Below are positions 26,799-35,062 of a stretch of 64,000 bases of DNA, in pieces. Below the pieces are notes generated by a model. That model had not been told where the DNA came from. It was given only the letters and a program-made list of their open reading frames with translations, and did no database searches. Position 1 is the stretch's first letter. Each line of letters begins with the position of its first letter. The stretch comes from Bacteriovorax sp. Seq25_V. GTDB taxonomy: Bacteria; Bdellovibrionota; Bacteriovoracia; Bacteriovoracales; Bacteriovoracaceae. The position numbers and the translations under genes were made by a program. The DNA lies in assembly GCF_000447795.1 (NCBI RefSeq), contig NZ_AUNI01000017.1, forward strand, positions 62,001 through 126,000, written 5' to 3'.

Positions 26799-27706
26799 TC
26801 GGTCTTCTACTACTATCAAACTTTATTTTTGCAGCAGATATTTTGGATAAGCTCATCAAGATGGATAAAACCAACGAAGTTGCGCAAATTCAAATTCCAC
26901 CAAAGCGTTTTGAATATAATGATGATGTTCCGGATGCACAGAAATTTACTGCTGTTATTCGAAAAGGTGCCCTACTCCAGGATCTCGATGGGGAGAATTA
27001 CTACCAAGCAAATGCAAATTTCGTCATTCGCGTTCGTGAAGTTGAAAGTGGAAGCTTTTATAGTTTTGTTATTGATAAGAATAACAAAGCACGCCTTGTT
27101 TGCCTCTCAACCGATATTCAACGTATCGATAACATCGTTAATCTAACTCCGAAGAAAATCAACTTTAGTAAAGAAAACTTTGAGTATCGTAAGATCGATG
27201 TTAATAAAATTCTCGTACTCAATACAATGCTCACAAGTGGTACTCACTTTTTTAATTTTTATGAGGACGCCTCCGCTCATAGTTCAATGGGACTTAATAT
27301 TGAAGCAAGCTTCAAAAATCAAGAACTCATTCCTTTTGCCCTCACAATGAGCTTCAATCGCATTTCAGGGGAAATTCTAAGCTGGGACTATGCTAATCTT
27401 GGAATGAAACTTTTCAAGACAATCAATTTTGAAAGTGGAAATAAACTTATCTTTTCAGCTGAAGCACAACGCTCTCTATATGGTCAAGCAAACTTAGGAG
27501 AGAACTCGATTTCTCTAATTGAAAATAAATTTAGCCTCGGAGCAACTTATCAGTTCGGAAACTGGCTGCTGGGTCTTGAGGCCTCAAAAGAACGCCTCTT
27601 CATTCCGGCTGATATTAATCTTGTTGACAATAACTTAGAAAATACTAACCAGTACCAGACAAGCTACCTGCTTAAGTTGGGCTACTCATTCGATATACAG
27701 CTATGA
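26786..27706 (+). CDS. exported protein with C-terminal barrel-like half
   Basis: This 306-residue protein has a short signal (FKLIGLLLLSNFIFAAD). Residues about 50-120 form a beta-rich domain with repeated R-V-R strands. The second half (from about 165) has alternating hydrophobic strands ending in LLKLGYSFDIQL, suggestive of an outer-membrane barrel. No family recognised. The next gene overlaps its stop (ATGA), so the two are translationally coupled and probably work together. Confidence 0.65.
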   Translation: MFKLIGLLLLSNFIFAADILDKLIKMDKTNEVAQIQIPPKRFEYNDDVPDAQKFTAVIRKGALLQDLDGENYYQANANFVIRVREVESGSFYSFVIDKNNKARLVCLSTDIQRIDNIVNLTPKKINFSKENFEYRKIDVNKILVLNTMLTSGTHFFNFYEDASAHSSMGLNIEASFKNQELIPFALTMSFNRISGEILSWDYANLGMKLFKTINFESGNKLIFSAEAQRSLYGQANLGENSISLIENKFSLGATYQFGNWLLGLEASKERLFIPADINLVDNNLENTNQYQTSYLLKLGYSFDIQL

Positions 27707-28671
27707 AAAAAATTTTGGCCACTCTCTCGATAACAGCAAATATCTATGCCGCAACAGGAGTGGTAAAAGCCCTTGAAATACCTATTTTAATTGCGGAGGA
27801 TGAGTCTAGCTCTATTTTACAAATGAAGCGTCTTGGTGAAAAAATTCACATTCACGACAATTCTCTCGATTCCGACTCTGACTATTACCTAACACTAACA
27901 AGAGATGGACGAGAGGCTTATGTTAGTAAAAAGTTTATAAAAATAATTCGTAAAAATATTCAGGAACTTGAAACAAATATAGCCTTAGAAAATGATCCGA
28001 CAGACTACCGTCTTGATGAACCTATGCCTGAGTCATATCCATTTAAAATCTATAGTCATAATAAAGCACTGATTGGTTTTAATTATGGACAAGGAACAGT
28101 TAATACTTACGAATACGGTAATCAAGTTACACGCGAGCAGTTCAATCCTACCCTAGCTCTGGATATACGCTACTTAAGAAATCCGAGTTTTGATAAAACC
28201 GACAGAGTCTATTATGGACTTCACTTCGGTGGTCAAACAGAACGTAATGAAGTGCAAGTAACTGAAAATGTTTTTTCGCAAGAGAGCCACATGAAACTCT
28301 TTATTGGGCCATCATTCCTCTACACATTCTATAGAAGAAATAGTTTTGAGATTGATTTCAATGTCGATGCATCTTTCAACTATCAAAGATCATTCGTGTC
28401 TCAAGAAAGAACCAGTACAAATGAATCAGAAGAAAGAGAGTTTAGTGGAACTTTTATCTCAATGAAAATGGGTGCTAACTTCATTCATCGAAGAATTTTT
28501 GATACTCCCGATCTCGACTTTTATCATGGCCCACAGCTCTCTATAAACTCTCCATATACCTTAACAACTTCGACTCCAGCGGAGATTGCCGAACTATGGC
28601 CGTCAGATACTTTTAATATTCAAGCGGACTTTGCTCTAAGCTATAGCCTTGGATTTACAGTAAGATACTAA
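27703..28671 (+). CDS. exported barrel-like protein, partner of the preceding gene
   Basis: This 322-residue protein has a signal peptide (KKILATLSITANIYA). It then has an SH3-like beta segment (LTRDGREAYVSKKFIKII, about residues 64-90). From about 125 onward come beta strands rich in Tyr and Phe that end in LSYSLGFTVRY, typical of outer-membrane barrels. Its start codon overlaps the stop of the preceding gene. Function unknown. Confidence 0.65.
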   Translation: MKKILATLSITANIYAATGVVKALEIPILIAEDESSSILQMKRLGEKIHIHDNSLDSDSDYYLTLTRDGREAYVSKKFIKIIRKNIQELETNIALENDPTDYRLDEPMPESYPFKIYSHNKALIGFNYGQGTVNTYEYGNQVTREQFNPTLALDIRYLRNPSFDKTDRVYYGLHFGGQTERNEVQVTENVFSQESHMKLFIGPSFLYTFYRRNSFEIDFNVDASFNYQRSFVSQERTSTNESEEREFSGTFISMKMGANFIHRRIFDTPDLDFYHGPQLSINSPYTLTTSTPAEIAELWPSDTFNIQADFALSYSLGFTVRY

Positions 28672-28796
28672 GATTTCGGCAACAATTTCCTCCCCTAAGA
28701 ATTAATTTTAAATTTCTAAATTAAAACTTTTATCCCTCGATAAGTTTAATAACAAGGGCATGATGCCTATTAAATCAAATCTCTAGGAGGGATCCA

Positions 28797-29021
28797 ATGA
28801 CGACTCAATCACACAACAACACAGAAGTACTTTTCCAAAAACTTGGAAACACTTGGTATATCTTTGCAGAAATCGATAATGAGACAGTTTATTCAACGAT
28901 GCCAGAAGGTATGGACCCATATACAACAAGCCTAGAGCTTTACAATGTAATCGAAGATCACATGGCAAGAGTTTCTAAAATTAGATCTAAGAAGAAAGGA
29001 AACCCAGAAGCGGCTGCTTAA
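28797..29021 (+). CDS. small hypothetical protein (74 aa)
   Basis: A very strong Shine-Dalgarno (AGGAGGGATCC) precedes the ATG, so high translation is likely. The product is polar, begins TTQSHNNTEVLFQKLGNTWY and ends with a basic then Ala-rich tail. It has no signal or membrane span. Function unknown. It is followed 9 bp later by another small gene. Confidence 0.72.
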   Translation: MTTQSHNNTEVLFQKLGNTWYIFAEIDNETVYSTMPEGMDPYTTSLELYNVIEDHMARVSKIRSKKKGNPEAAA

Positions 29022-29030
29022 TTAGATTTT

Positions 29031-29282
29031 ATGGGCGTTAAAAAATTCCAAAACCTATTTAAAAATAATGAAGCTTCAGCCAAGAAAACTGGAGCTTCAT
29101 CTAACGAGGCTAATATGGAAGCGAGAAAAGAATCAGCAAACTCTAATAATAAAAATGTTGCAGATAAGGCTTCTGTTGAGCAGATGACAAAGCTTATTCA
29201 AAATAAGCTAAAAGATCCTGCGATGGCAAAGAAAGCGGCTCAAATCATTGAAGAGCTTTTAAACAACACTTCCAAGAAATAA
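29031..29282 (+). CDS. small hypothetical protein (83 aa) with KLKDPAMAKKAAQ motif
   Basis: Residues 1-45 are Lys/Asn/Ala-rich and probably disordered. Residues 48-80 form an amphipathic helix (KLIQNKLKDPAMAKKAAQII). A related segment is encoded again just downstream (29330-29470). No family recognised; likely cytoplasmic. Confidence 0.68.
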   Translation: MGVKKFQNLFKNNEASAKKTGASSNEANMEARKESANSNNKNVADKASVEQMTKLIQNKLKDPAMAKKAAQIIEELLNNTSKK

Positions 29283-29329
29283 TTTCAAGACCACTTCCCT
29301 ACTTCTAAAAAACATCCTATATTTAGGGA

Positions 29330-29470
29330 ATGGAAAAAGAAGAAATCACACTTACAAAACTACAAGAGCTCATCAAGTTAAAACTTGAAGACCCTGAAGT
29401 TGCGCAAAAAACAGCGCAGGCCCTCAGTAATCTTCTAAATACAGAAACGAAGACAAAGCCTAAACAGTAG
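29330..29470 (+). CDS. small protein (46 aa) related to the preceding gene
   Basis: This short reading frame encodes 46 residues. Its segment ELIKLKLEDPEVAQKTAQAL aligns with KLIQNKLKDPAMAKKAAQII of the gene just upstream, which supports it as a real, diverged copy of the helical module without the disordered front. The Shine-Dalgarno is poor (AGGG directly before the ATG). Its last 11 bases overlap the end of the convergent membrane-protein gene. Confidence 0.55.
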   Translation: MEKEEITLTKLQELIKLKLEDPEVAQKTAQALSNLLNTETKTKPKQ

Positions 29471-30245
29471 TCTCTTCTCCAGCTTCCTCTTCTTCACTTG
29501 TAATCAATACGGACACAGGTAATTTAAATGAGTTCTTATATATGACGTATGAGCCTGTTACGACTGTTGGTATTAAAATAATCAAACCAAGTCCTAACGG
29601 AATAGCTGCAATTATATAGATAAAAATCCACAGAATGAGATGAAACACATAAGTTAAGAAATTTTTTTTACAACCACTAAGGGCCAACAGAAGTGATTCC
29701 TTAACACTTAAATCATGTAGAGTGACAATAACAATAGAGCAGCTATAGACGTACAGCATCGCCATACATACTAAAGCCGTTACTAGTGAAACAATTACCG
29801 TTAACCCCGCTAGAACCACTCCAATTGGCTGATTCAAGGCGGCCATCAAAGTTTCCTGATTACTTACTCCAATCGCGGCAAAGGTTCCACCAAGAATCAA
29901 TAGAGGAAAGATCAATAAGAGACCAACTCCGCAAAGAATCAATACAATTTTTAAGTAGTCCCACATTCTTCTGCGAAAACTGCTAAAAAAATCTTCGATG
30001 TAAACATCGTGCCCTTGATCTGCTTTATAAGCACAAAAGGCATACCCTCCAGCGAAAATAGCACCAATAGGAATGTTTAAAATCCCAAGGATAGGGATAA
30101 CTCCAACAATCATCGAGACAACAAAAGCGATGATGAAGAACATAAAGAACATCCAGTACTGTTTTTTTGTCAGACTCAATGTCTCTTTAATCCAGTCGAC
30201 TGCTTTCCCAATACTATTACTTACTACGATTTCTTCGTAATCCAT
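29460..30245 (-). CDS. multi-pass membrane protein
   Basis: This 261-residue inner-membrane protein has about six spans (for example MFFMFFIIAFVVSMIVGVIP and FHLILWIFIYIIAAIPLGLG). It resembles the family of small membrane proteins with a duplicated four-helix unit (DUF4013 or BPSS1780-like). The N-terminal 30 residues are cytoplasmic and the C-terminus is acidic. No transport motif is seen. Confidence 0.7.
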   Translation of the reverse strand: MDYEEIVVSNSIGKAVDWIKETLSLTKKQYWMFFMFFIIAFVVSMIVGVIPILGILNIPIGAIFAGGYAFCAYKADQGHDVYIEDFFSSFRRRMWDYLKIVLILCGVGLLLIFPLLILGGTFAAIGVSNQETLMAALNQPIGVVLAGLTVIVSLVTALVCMAMLYVYSCSIVIVTLHDLSVKESLLLALSGCKKNFLTYVFHLILWIFIYIIAAIPLGLGLIILIPTVVTGSYVIYKNSFKLPVSVLITSEEEEAGEETTV

Positions 30246-30442
30246 TTTCTCTCCCTATCTCATTCAATTTTAAGATATTATACAATACATGTTCACCTTC
30301 TTACGTATTAATATAAATTAATCCTAATATCAGTTATTTAGACTGCACAATCCTTGTACTAAAAGCCACTTAAATCTAGAAAGTAATGGACGAAGCCTCA
30401 CTTATTTGATAACAAACTGCAATAATTTTAGGAGCATCAAAA

Positions 30443-31135
30443 GTGGACAAGCCATACACAGAAGATTTTGAGTATACTCACAAAAATCCATACCATGACA
30501 AATTAACAGAATTTGACGAATTCGTTCTTCGCGATCACGAAGCTGAAGAGCATAAAGGGCTTTGGAACAAAGAGATCTTCAAAAGAGATGCACCACTTTG
30601 TCTCGAGATTGGAAGTGGTTACGGTCACTTCATGCTTGATTATTGTGAGAAGTATCCAACTGATAACTTCGTTGGTCTTGATTACCGCTTTAAAAGAAGC
30701 TACGCGCTTGCAAAGAAACTAGCCCGTCACCCATATCAGAACTTTCGCTACTTGAGAGCGAAGGGAGAAAGAATCGAGTTCATGTTCGCTGAAAATGAAC
30801 TTGATAAATTATTCTACTTCTTTCCAGATCCATGGCCAAAGAAGAGACACATGAAAAAAAGACTATTCCAAAAGAACTTCCTAGAGAGAGCTTATAAGGT
30901 TCTTAAGCCAGGTGGTTACTTCTTCATTAAAACTGATCACGATGGATATGGTGAGTGGATGAAGGAGATTATTGAAGATCAAGATCTCTTTGAAGTAGAG
31001 CTAATGACAACAGATCTTTGGAATGAGCCGGAAGATAACTTCCTTAAAACTTTCAAAACTAAATTTGAAAAGATATTCCTAGAACAAGGTATCAATATTA
31101 AGGCTTTTATCTTAAAATCAAAGAAGAGCTCTTAA
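30443..31135 (+). CDS. trmB: tRNA (guanine-N7-)-methyltransferase TrmB
   Basis: This 230-residue enzyme makes m7G46 in the tRNA variable loop. It has a Rossmann SAM site (CLEIGSGYGHFMLDY, about residue 53) and the family signature FFPDPWPKKRHMKKRLFQ near 130. TDLWNEPEDNFLKTFKTKFE is at the C-terminus. The start is GTG at 30443 with TTAGGAG 8 bases before it. It lies just upstream of dnaG. Confidence 0.94.
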   Translation: MDKPYTEDFEYTHKNPYHDKLTEFDEFVLRDHEAEEHKGLWNKEIFKRDAPLCLEIGSGYGHFMLDYCEKYPTDNFVGLDYRFKRSYALAKKLARHPYQNFRYLRAKGERIEFMFAENELDKLFYFFPDPWPKKRHMKKRLFQKNFLERAYKVLKPGGYFFIKTDHDGYGEWMKEIIEDQDLFEVELMTTDLWNEPEDNFLKTFKTKFEKIFLEQGINIKAFILKSKKSS

Positions 31136-31155
31136 GTACAAAAAATTCAGGTAAT

Positions 31156-33033
31156 ATGTCGCTACAAAACTTGCGTGAGAAAATCGTTAACGAAATTCCC
31201 ATCTCGGAGTTAATCTCTCGATATGGGATCAATCTAACTAGAAAACCTTCTGGCTATGTTGGCGTATGTCCTTTTCACGGAGACACAAATCCATCAATGT
31301 CTGTTTCTGACGACAAGAGAATCTACAAATGCTTTGCCTGTGGAGCAGGTACGACCCACTTTGATTTTGTCATGAATCTTCACAACCTAAGTTTTGTTGA
31401 AGCATTAAAAGATATAAGTGAGAAATTTGGGATCGATTTCGAATCATTTACAGAAAAAACTGAGAAGTCCCAAAAAGTTATCTACGCAGAAAAAATCCTC
31501 AAGGCATCAAGTGAGGTCTTTTACAAAATTGGCCAATCTTCCTGCGAGCCATTTAAAGAGTTTGTTCAGCAAAGAAACCTCTCTCAAGAAATTGTCGAGC
31601 TCTACAAACTTGGATTCGCACCCAAGAAAAATACTGTTATAGACTATATCTCATCACTCCCAAAAAAAGCTCAAGATGAGGTCCTAGCTGTCAGTCAAGA
31701 AATCGGACTCATTAAATATAGCGATAGAAATAAGTCCCAATATGATACCTTTCGCGACCGTATTATCTTTCCAATCTGGGACCATTACGGGAAAGTGATT
31801 GGCTACACAAGTCGCTCGATCCATAAGGATCAGATGCCTAAATACCTTAATTCAGGTGAATCTTTCATCTTTAACAAGCGTAACCTATTGTATGGTCTTC
31901 ATCTTGCAAAACCTTTCATTAGAAAGCGAGATGCCGTCATTCTCGTTGAAGGGAATATGGATCAAATTACGATGTTTAGAAAAGGTTATGAACATTCAGT
32001 TGCTATAATGGGAACCGCACTTGGAGACAATTCTCTGCGCGCACTGAAGTCACTTACTCATAACGTCTACCTCGGACTTGATGGAGATGACGCTGGATTT
32101 AATGCATCTGTGCGAATCAATAAGCAGCTATTACAAAATGGAATCATTCCAAATTATATCGATTTTGCACCTCATAAAGATCCAGATGATTTTTTAAATA
32201 ATGAAGGCGCTGTCGCTCTTCAAAACAGAATTGACGACTCAAAAGCATTTATTGATGTACTCTTTGAAAAGCTTCTACCTGAAACAGGACTCGATATTGT
32301 CGACACAAAGCTAAAAATCCTCGATCAAGCTTTTGAAATTGTCGCTCCATTAAAAACAGACCTTCGCGCGACAGAGAGATTAATGAAGTGGGCCCAAAAG
32401 CTTGGACTTAAATCTGCTTCAGAAAAAATTATCGAAAGCTATGAAAACTTCTTAGGAAATAATCGCGAATACCCTACAGCAGCACCGCAACCAACCGATG
32501 AGGAAGCTAGAATTCACGAAGAAATGATGGCCTTCAATGAGCAAGAACTCTATGCAAGAGAAGTGCCAAATGGCCCTGAAACCTTATCAAAAGTGGAAGA
32601 AACTTTGATTATCGCTTTAATTGAGCATCCTGACTGTCTGGAGCATGAGCAAATGAGCGATTTACTTGATTTTATGGGCTCTGATAGGGTAAAACAATAT
32701 ATTCTTAAACTGCGAGAAATCATTTTTGAAATTGATCAGAAAGAGTTTAAGAACTTTGCAGTTAATATCGCAAAAGAGTTTGGCCTCGAAGATGTTGCGC
32801 TTAAAGGTGTTAATAAATCACAAGACTTCTCAATTGAAAAAGATACTGCAAAAAAGATTTTAATCGATCTTGAAAAAAAATTGATAAAGGAAACATTAAA
32901 AGAAAAAAAAGAACTTCTAAAAACAAAGAGACAGTATGTCCAAACTGAAGAAGAACTCTCTCAACTTTTAATGGAAATCCATCAAATAGAAAAGAAACTG
33001 TACAGTTTAAATAATCCGAAAGGACCCCTGTAA
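31156..33033 (+). CDS. dnaG: DNA primase
   Basis: This 625-residue primase lays RNA primers for replication. The N-terminal zinc ribbon is CPFHGDTNPSMSVSDDK to YKCFACG (about 38-63). The RNA-polymerase domain and TOPRIM fold follow, with ILVEGNMDQITMF (about 265) and YLGLDGDDAGF (about 309). The C-terminal third is the helicase-interaction region. It is followed by rpoD as in the classic macromolecular synthesis operon, without rpsU. Confidence 0.95.
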   Translation: MSLQNLREKIVNEIPISELISRYGINLTRKPSGYVGVCPFHGDTNPSMSVSDDKRIYKCFACGAGTTHFDFVMNLHNLSFVEALKDISEKFGIDFESFTEKTEKSQKVIYAEKILKASSEVFYKIGQSSCEPFKEFVQQRNLSQEIVELYKLGFAPKKNTVIDYISSLPKKAQDEVLAVSQEIGLIKYSDRNKSQYDTFRDRIIFPIWDHYGKVIGYTSRSIHKDQMPKYLNSGESFIFNKRNLLYGLHLAKPFIRKRDAVILVEGNMDQITMFRKGYEHSVAIMGTALGDNSLRALKSLTHNVYLGLDGDDAGFNASVRINKQLLQNGIIPNYIDFAPHKDPDDFLNNEGAVALQNRIDDSKAFIDVLFEKLLPETGLDIVDTKLKILDQAFEIVAPLKTDLRATERLMKWAQKLGLKSASEKIIESYENFLGNNREYPTAAPQPTDEEARIHEEMMAFNEQELYAREVPNGPETLSKVEETLIIALIEHPDCLEHEQMSDLLDFMGSDRVKQYILKLREIIFEIDQKEFKNFAVNIAKEFGLEDVALKGVNKSQDFSIEKDTAKKILIDLEKKLIKETLKEKKELLKTKRQYVQTEEELSQLLMEIHQIEKKLYSLNNPKGPL

Positions 33034-33063
33034 AAAGGGCTTAAGATCTTAGGAGTGAATACC

Positions 33064-34812
33064 ATGTCAAGCGCTATGACATTTTTAAAATCGAGAGATT
33101 TTTTAAAACTTCTGGAAAAAGGAAGAGACAACTCTTACCTAACACCAGAAGAAATTAACGATGCTATACCTGCAAGCATTATCGATCCAGAACTTGTCGA
33201 CGAAATCATGCTTGCCCTCCAAGAAGCGCAAGTTGATGTACAAGAAGATGTATTTGAAGAAGAAGATGACGGGATCAAACTAGACGGAACTGAAGTAATT
33301 GAAGAAACTCTATCAAAAGAAGAAAGAGCAGAACTCAAGTCCGCATCAACAGATCCAGTTAAACTTTATTTAAAAAGAATGGGTTCAGTCGCTCTTCTTA
33401 CAAGAGAAGGCGAAGTTGTTATTGCTAAAGAAATTGAAGACGGAGAGAGAGAGATTATTCTTTCATCTCTAAAATCAGCTCACGCTCTAGAAGAAATCGT
33501 AAAACTTAAAGAGAAAATTGAGTCTTTAGAAAGCCACACTGAATTTGTTAGAGATCTTGTAAGAGGTCTTGATGAAGAATCATCACAGAAAGAAGTTGAT
33601 AAAGTAAGAGATCAAATCTTTGCAATTTGTGACAGAGTACAAAAACTATTAAGCGAAATTATCGATGAAGATGGAACGCTTAAAAAACTTACTGCTGAAC
33701 AATCAAAGAACATGAATGATCTTTCTGAGCAACTTGCTGACCTGACTTTCAATAGAAAGATCATCAACAGCTTCGTTGAGCCAGTAAAGAGATACTACCT
33801 ACAATTCAAAGATCTTTATGAGCAACAAGACAGAATCTTCAAATTCCTAGAAGTTGAAGACTATGAGCAGTACAAGCTTCTTTACGATAAGATTATGGAA
33901 GACGATGCTTTCAAGCGTTCTCTTGCAAAAGATCTTTTCACGACAGATGCTAAAATTGAGCAACTAGTTAGAAACCAAGAAGATATTCTAAGAAAACTAA
34001 GAAGAATTTCTATTGAAGCTGGAATGAGCTTTGAAGATATCGAGACTGTTTACAAGATTATCCTTAAAGGTGAAGAGAAGGCCGATAGAGCGAAAGCTCA
34101 ACTTGTAGAAGCTAACTTAAGACTTGTTGTTTCGATTGCTAAGAAATACACAAACAGAGGACTTCAGTTCCTAGACCTTATTCAAGAAGGAAACATCGGT
34201 TTAATGAAAGCCGTTGATAAATTCGAATACCGTCGTGGTTACAAATTCTCTACTTATGCAACATGGTGGATTAGACAGGCAATTACAAGAGCAATCGCTG
34301 ACCAAGCAAGAACAATCCGTATTCCTGTTCACATGATTGAAACTATCAACAAGATGGTTAGAACTCAAAGACAACTTATCCAAGAACTTGGTAGAGAGCC
34401 TACTCCGGAAGAAATTGCAGAGAAAATGGAAATGCCAGTTGATAAAGTTAAAAAAGTTCAAAAAATCTCGAAAGAGCCAATCTCTCTTGAAACACCAATC
34501 GGTGAAGAAGAAGATTCATCTCTTGGAGATTTCATTGAAGATAAGAAGATCATCTCTCCTGCTGATGCAGTTATGAGTATCACTCTTTCGGAGCAAACGA
34601 GAGCTGTGCTATCTACTCTAACTCCAAGAGAAGAGAAAGTTCTAAGAATGCGTTTTGGTATTGGTGAAAAGTCAGACCATACTCTTGAGGAAGTTGGTCA
34701 AGATTTCTTCGTTACGAGAGAGCGTATTAGACAGATCGAGGCTAAGGCCCTAAGAAAACTTAGACACCCATCGCGTGCTAAGATGCTTAAGTCTTACCTA
34801 GATAAAAACTAA
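33064..34812 (+). CDS. rpoD: RNA polymerase primary sigma factor RpoD (sigma70)
   Basis: The ATG at 33064 has TTAGGAG 8 bases upstream; an in-frame GTG at 33055 lies inside that site. The 582-residue protein has an acidic region 1.1 and region 1.2 ([20 protein letters not shown]). A long non-conserved helical part follows. Region 2 is [19 protein letters not shown] and [15 protein letters not shown] (about 360-410), and region 4 is [20 protein letters not shown] near the end. This is the housekeeping sigma factor, consistent with the consensus promoters found in the window. Confidence 0.95.
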   Translation: MSSAMTFLKSRDFLKLLEKGRDNSYLTPEEINDAIPASIIDPELVDEIMLALQEAQVDVQEDVFEEEDDGIKLDGTEVIEETLSKEERAELKSASTDPVKLYLKRMGSVALLTREGEVVIAKEIEDGEREIILSSLKSAHALEEIVKLKEKIESLESHTEFVRDLVRGLDEESSQKEVDKVRDQIFAICDRVQKLLSEIIDEDGTLKKLTAEQSKNMNDLSEQLADLTFNRKIINSFVEPVKRYYLQFKDLYEQQDRIFKFLEVEDYEQYKLLYDKIMEDDAFKRSLAKDLFTTDAKIEQLVRNQEDILRKLRRISIEAGMSFEDIETVYKIILKGEEKADRAKAQLVEANLRLVVSIAKKYTNRGLQFLDLIQEGNIGLMKAVDKFEYRRGYKFSTYATWWIRQAITRAIADQARTIRIPVHMIETINKMVRTQRQLIQELGREPTPEEIAEKMEMPVDKVKKVQKISKEPISLETPIGEEEDSSLGDFIEDKKIISPADAVMSITLSEQTRAVLSTLTPREEKVLRMRFGIGEKSDHTLEEVGQDFFVTRERIRQIEAKALRKLRHPSRAKMLKSYLDKN

Positions 34813-34824
34813 ATCTCATTAACT

Positions 34825-34852
34825 AAAAGCGCCCAATGGGCGCTTTTTTTTT
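34825..34852 (+). terminator. intrinsic terminator of dnaG-rpoD
   Basis: AAAAGCGCCC (34825-34834) and GGGCGCTTTT (34838-34847) pair around AAT, with more T to 34852. Confidence 0.92.
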
Positions 34853-34922
34853 GCCATAAAAACTATTTCACTCAATTACTAAGTTTAATATGTTCCTAAT
34901 ATAATTTTCAGGAATTTTCGTA

Positions 34923-34928
34923 TATAAT
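34923..34928 (+). promoter_or_regulatory. -10 element upstream of the SNF2 gene
   Basis: A perfect TATAAT (34923-34928) has no good -35 at 16-18 bp. A transcript from it would start near 34935, only about 14 bases after the -10's end and before the in-frame stop at 34946-34948. Confidence 0.4.
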
Positions 34929-34948
34929 AGAAGCTTTAATATCACTAA

Positions 34949-35062
34949 ATAAACGAGCTTATTATTAGTACAAATACAGATTTCTTTTCACCAATTATTA
35001 TTCAAAAAGCGAAGAGACTTCTTCAACAAGGAAGAGTCTCTCTGTCTTTTCAAAAAGGTGAT
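34949..35062 (+). other. in-frame coding extension of the SNF2 gene lacking a canonical start
   Basis: Between the in-frame stop at 34946-34948 and the first ATG at 35063, the same frame reads FFSPIIIQKAKRLLQQGRVS and onward without a break. This is the pattern found at the N-terminus of SWIM-SNF2 proteins. No ATG, GTG or TTG occurs in it; the codons available are ATT (34961 and 34964), ATA (34949) and CTG (35042). A GAG at 34955-34957 could serve as a weak Shine-Dalgarno for ATT. Confidence 0.55.
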
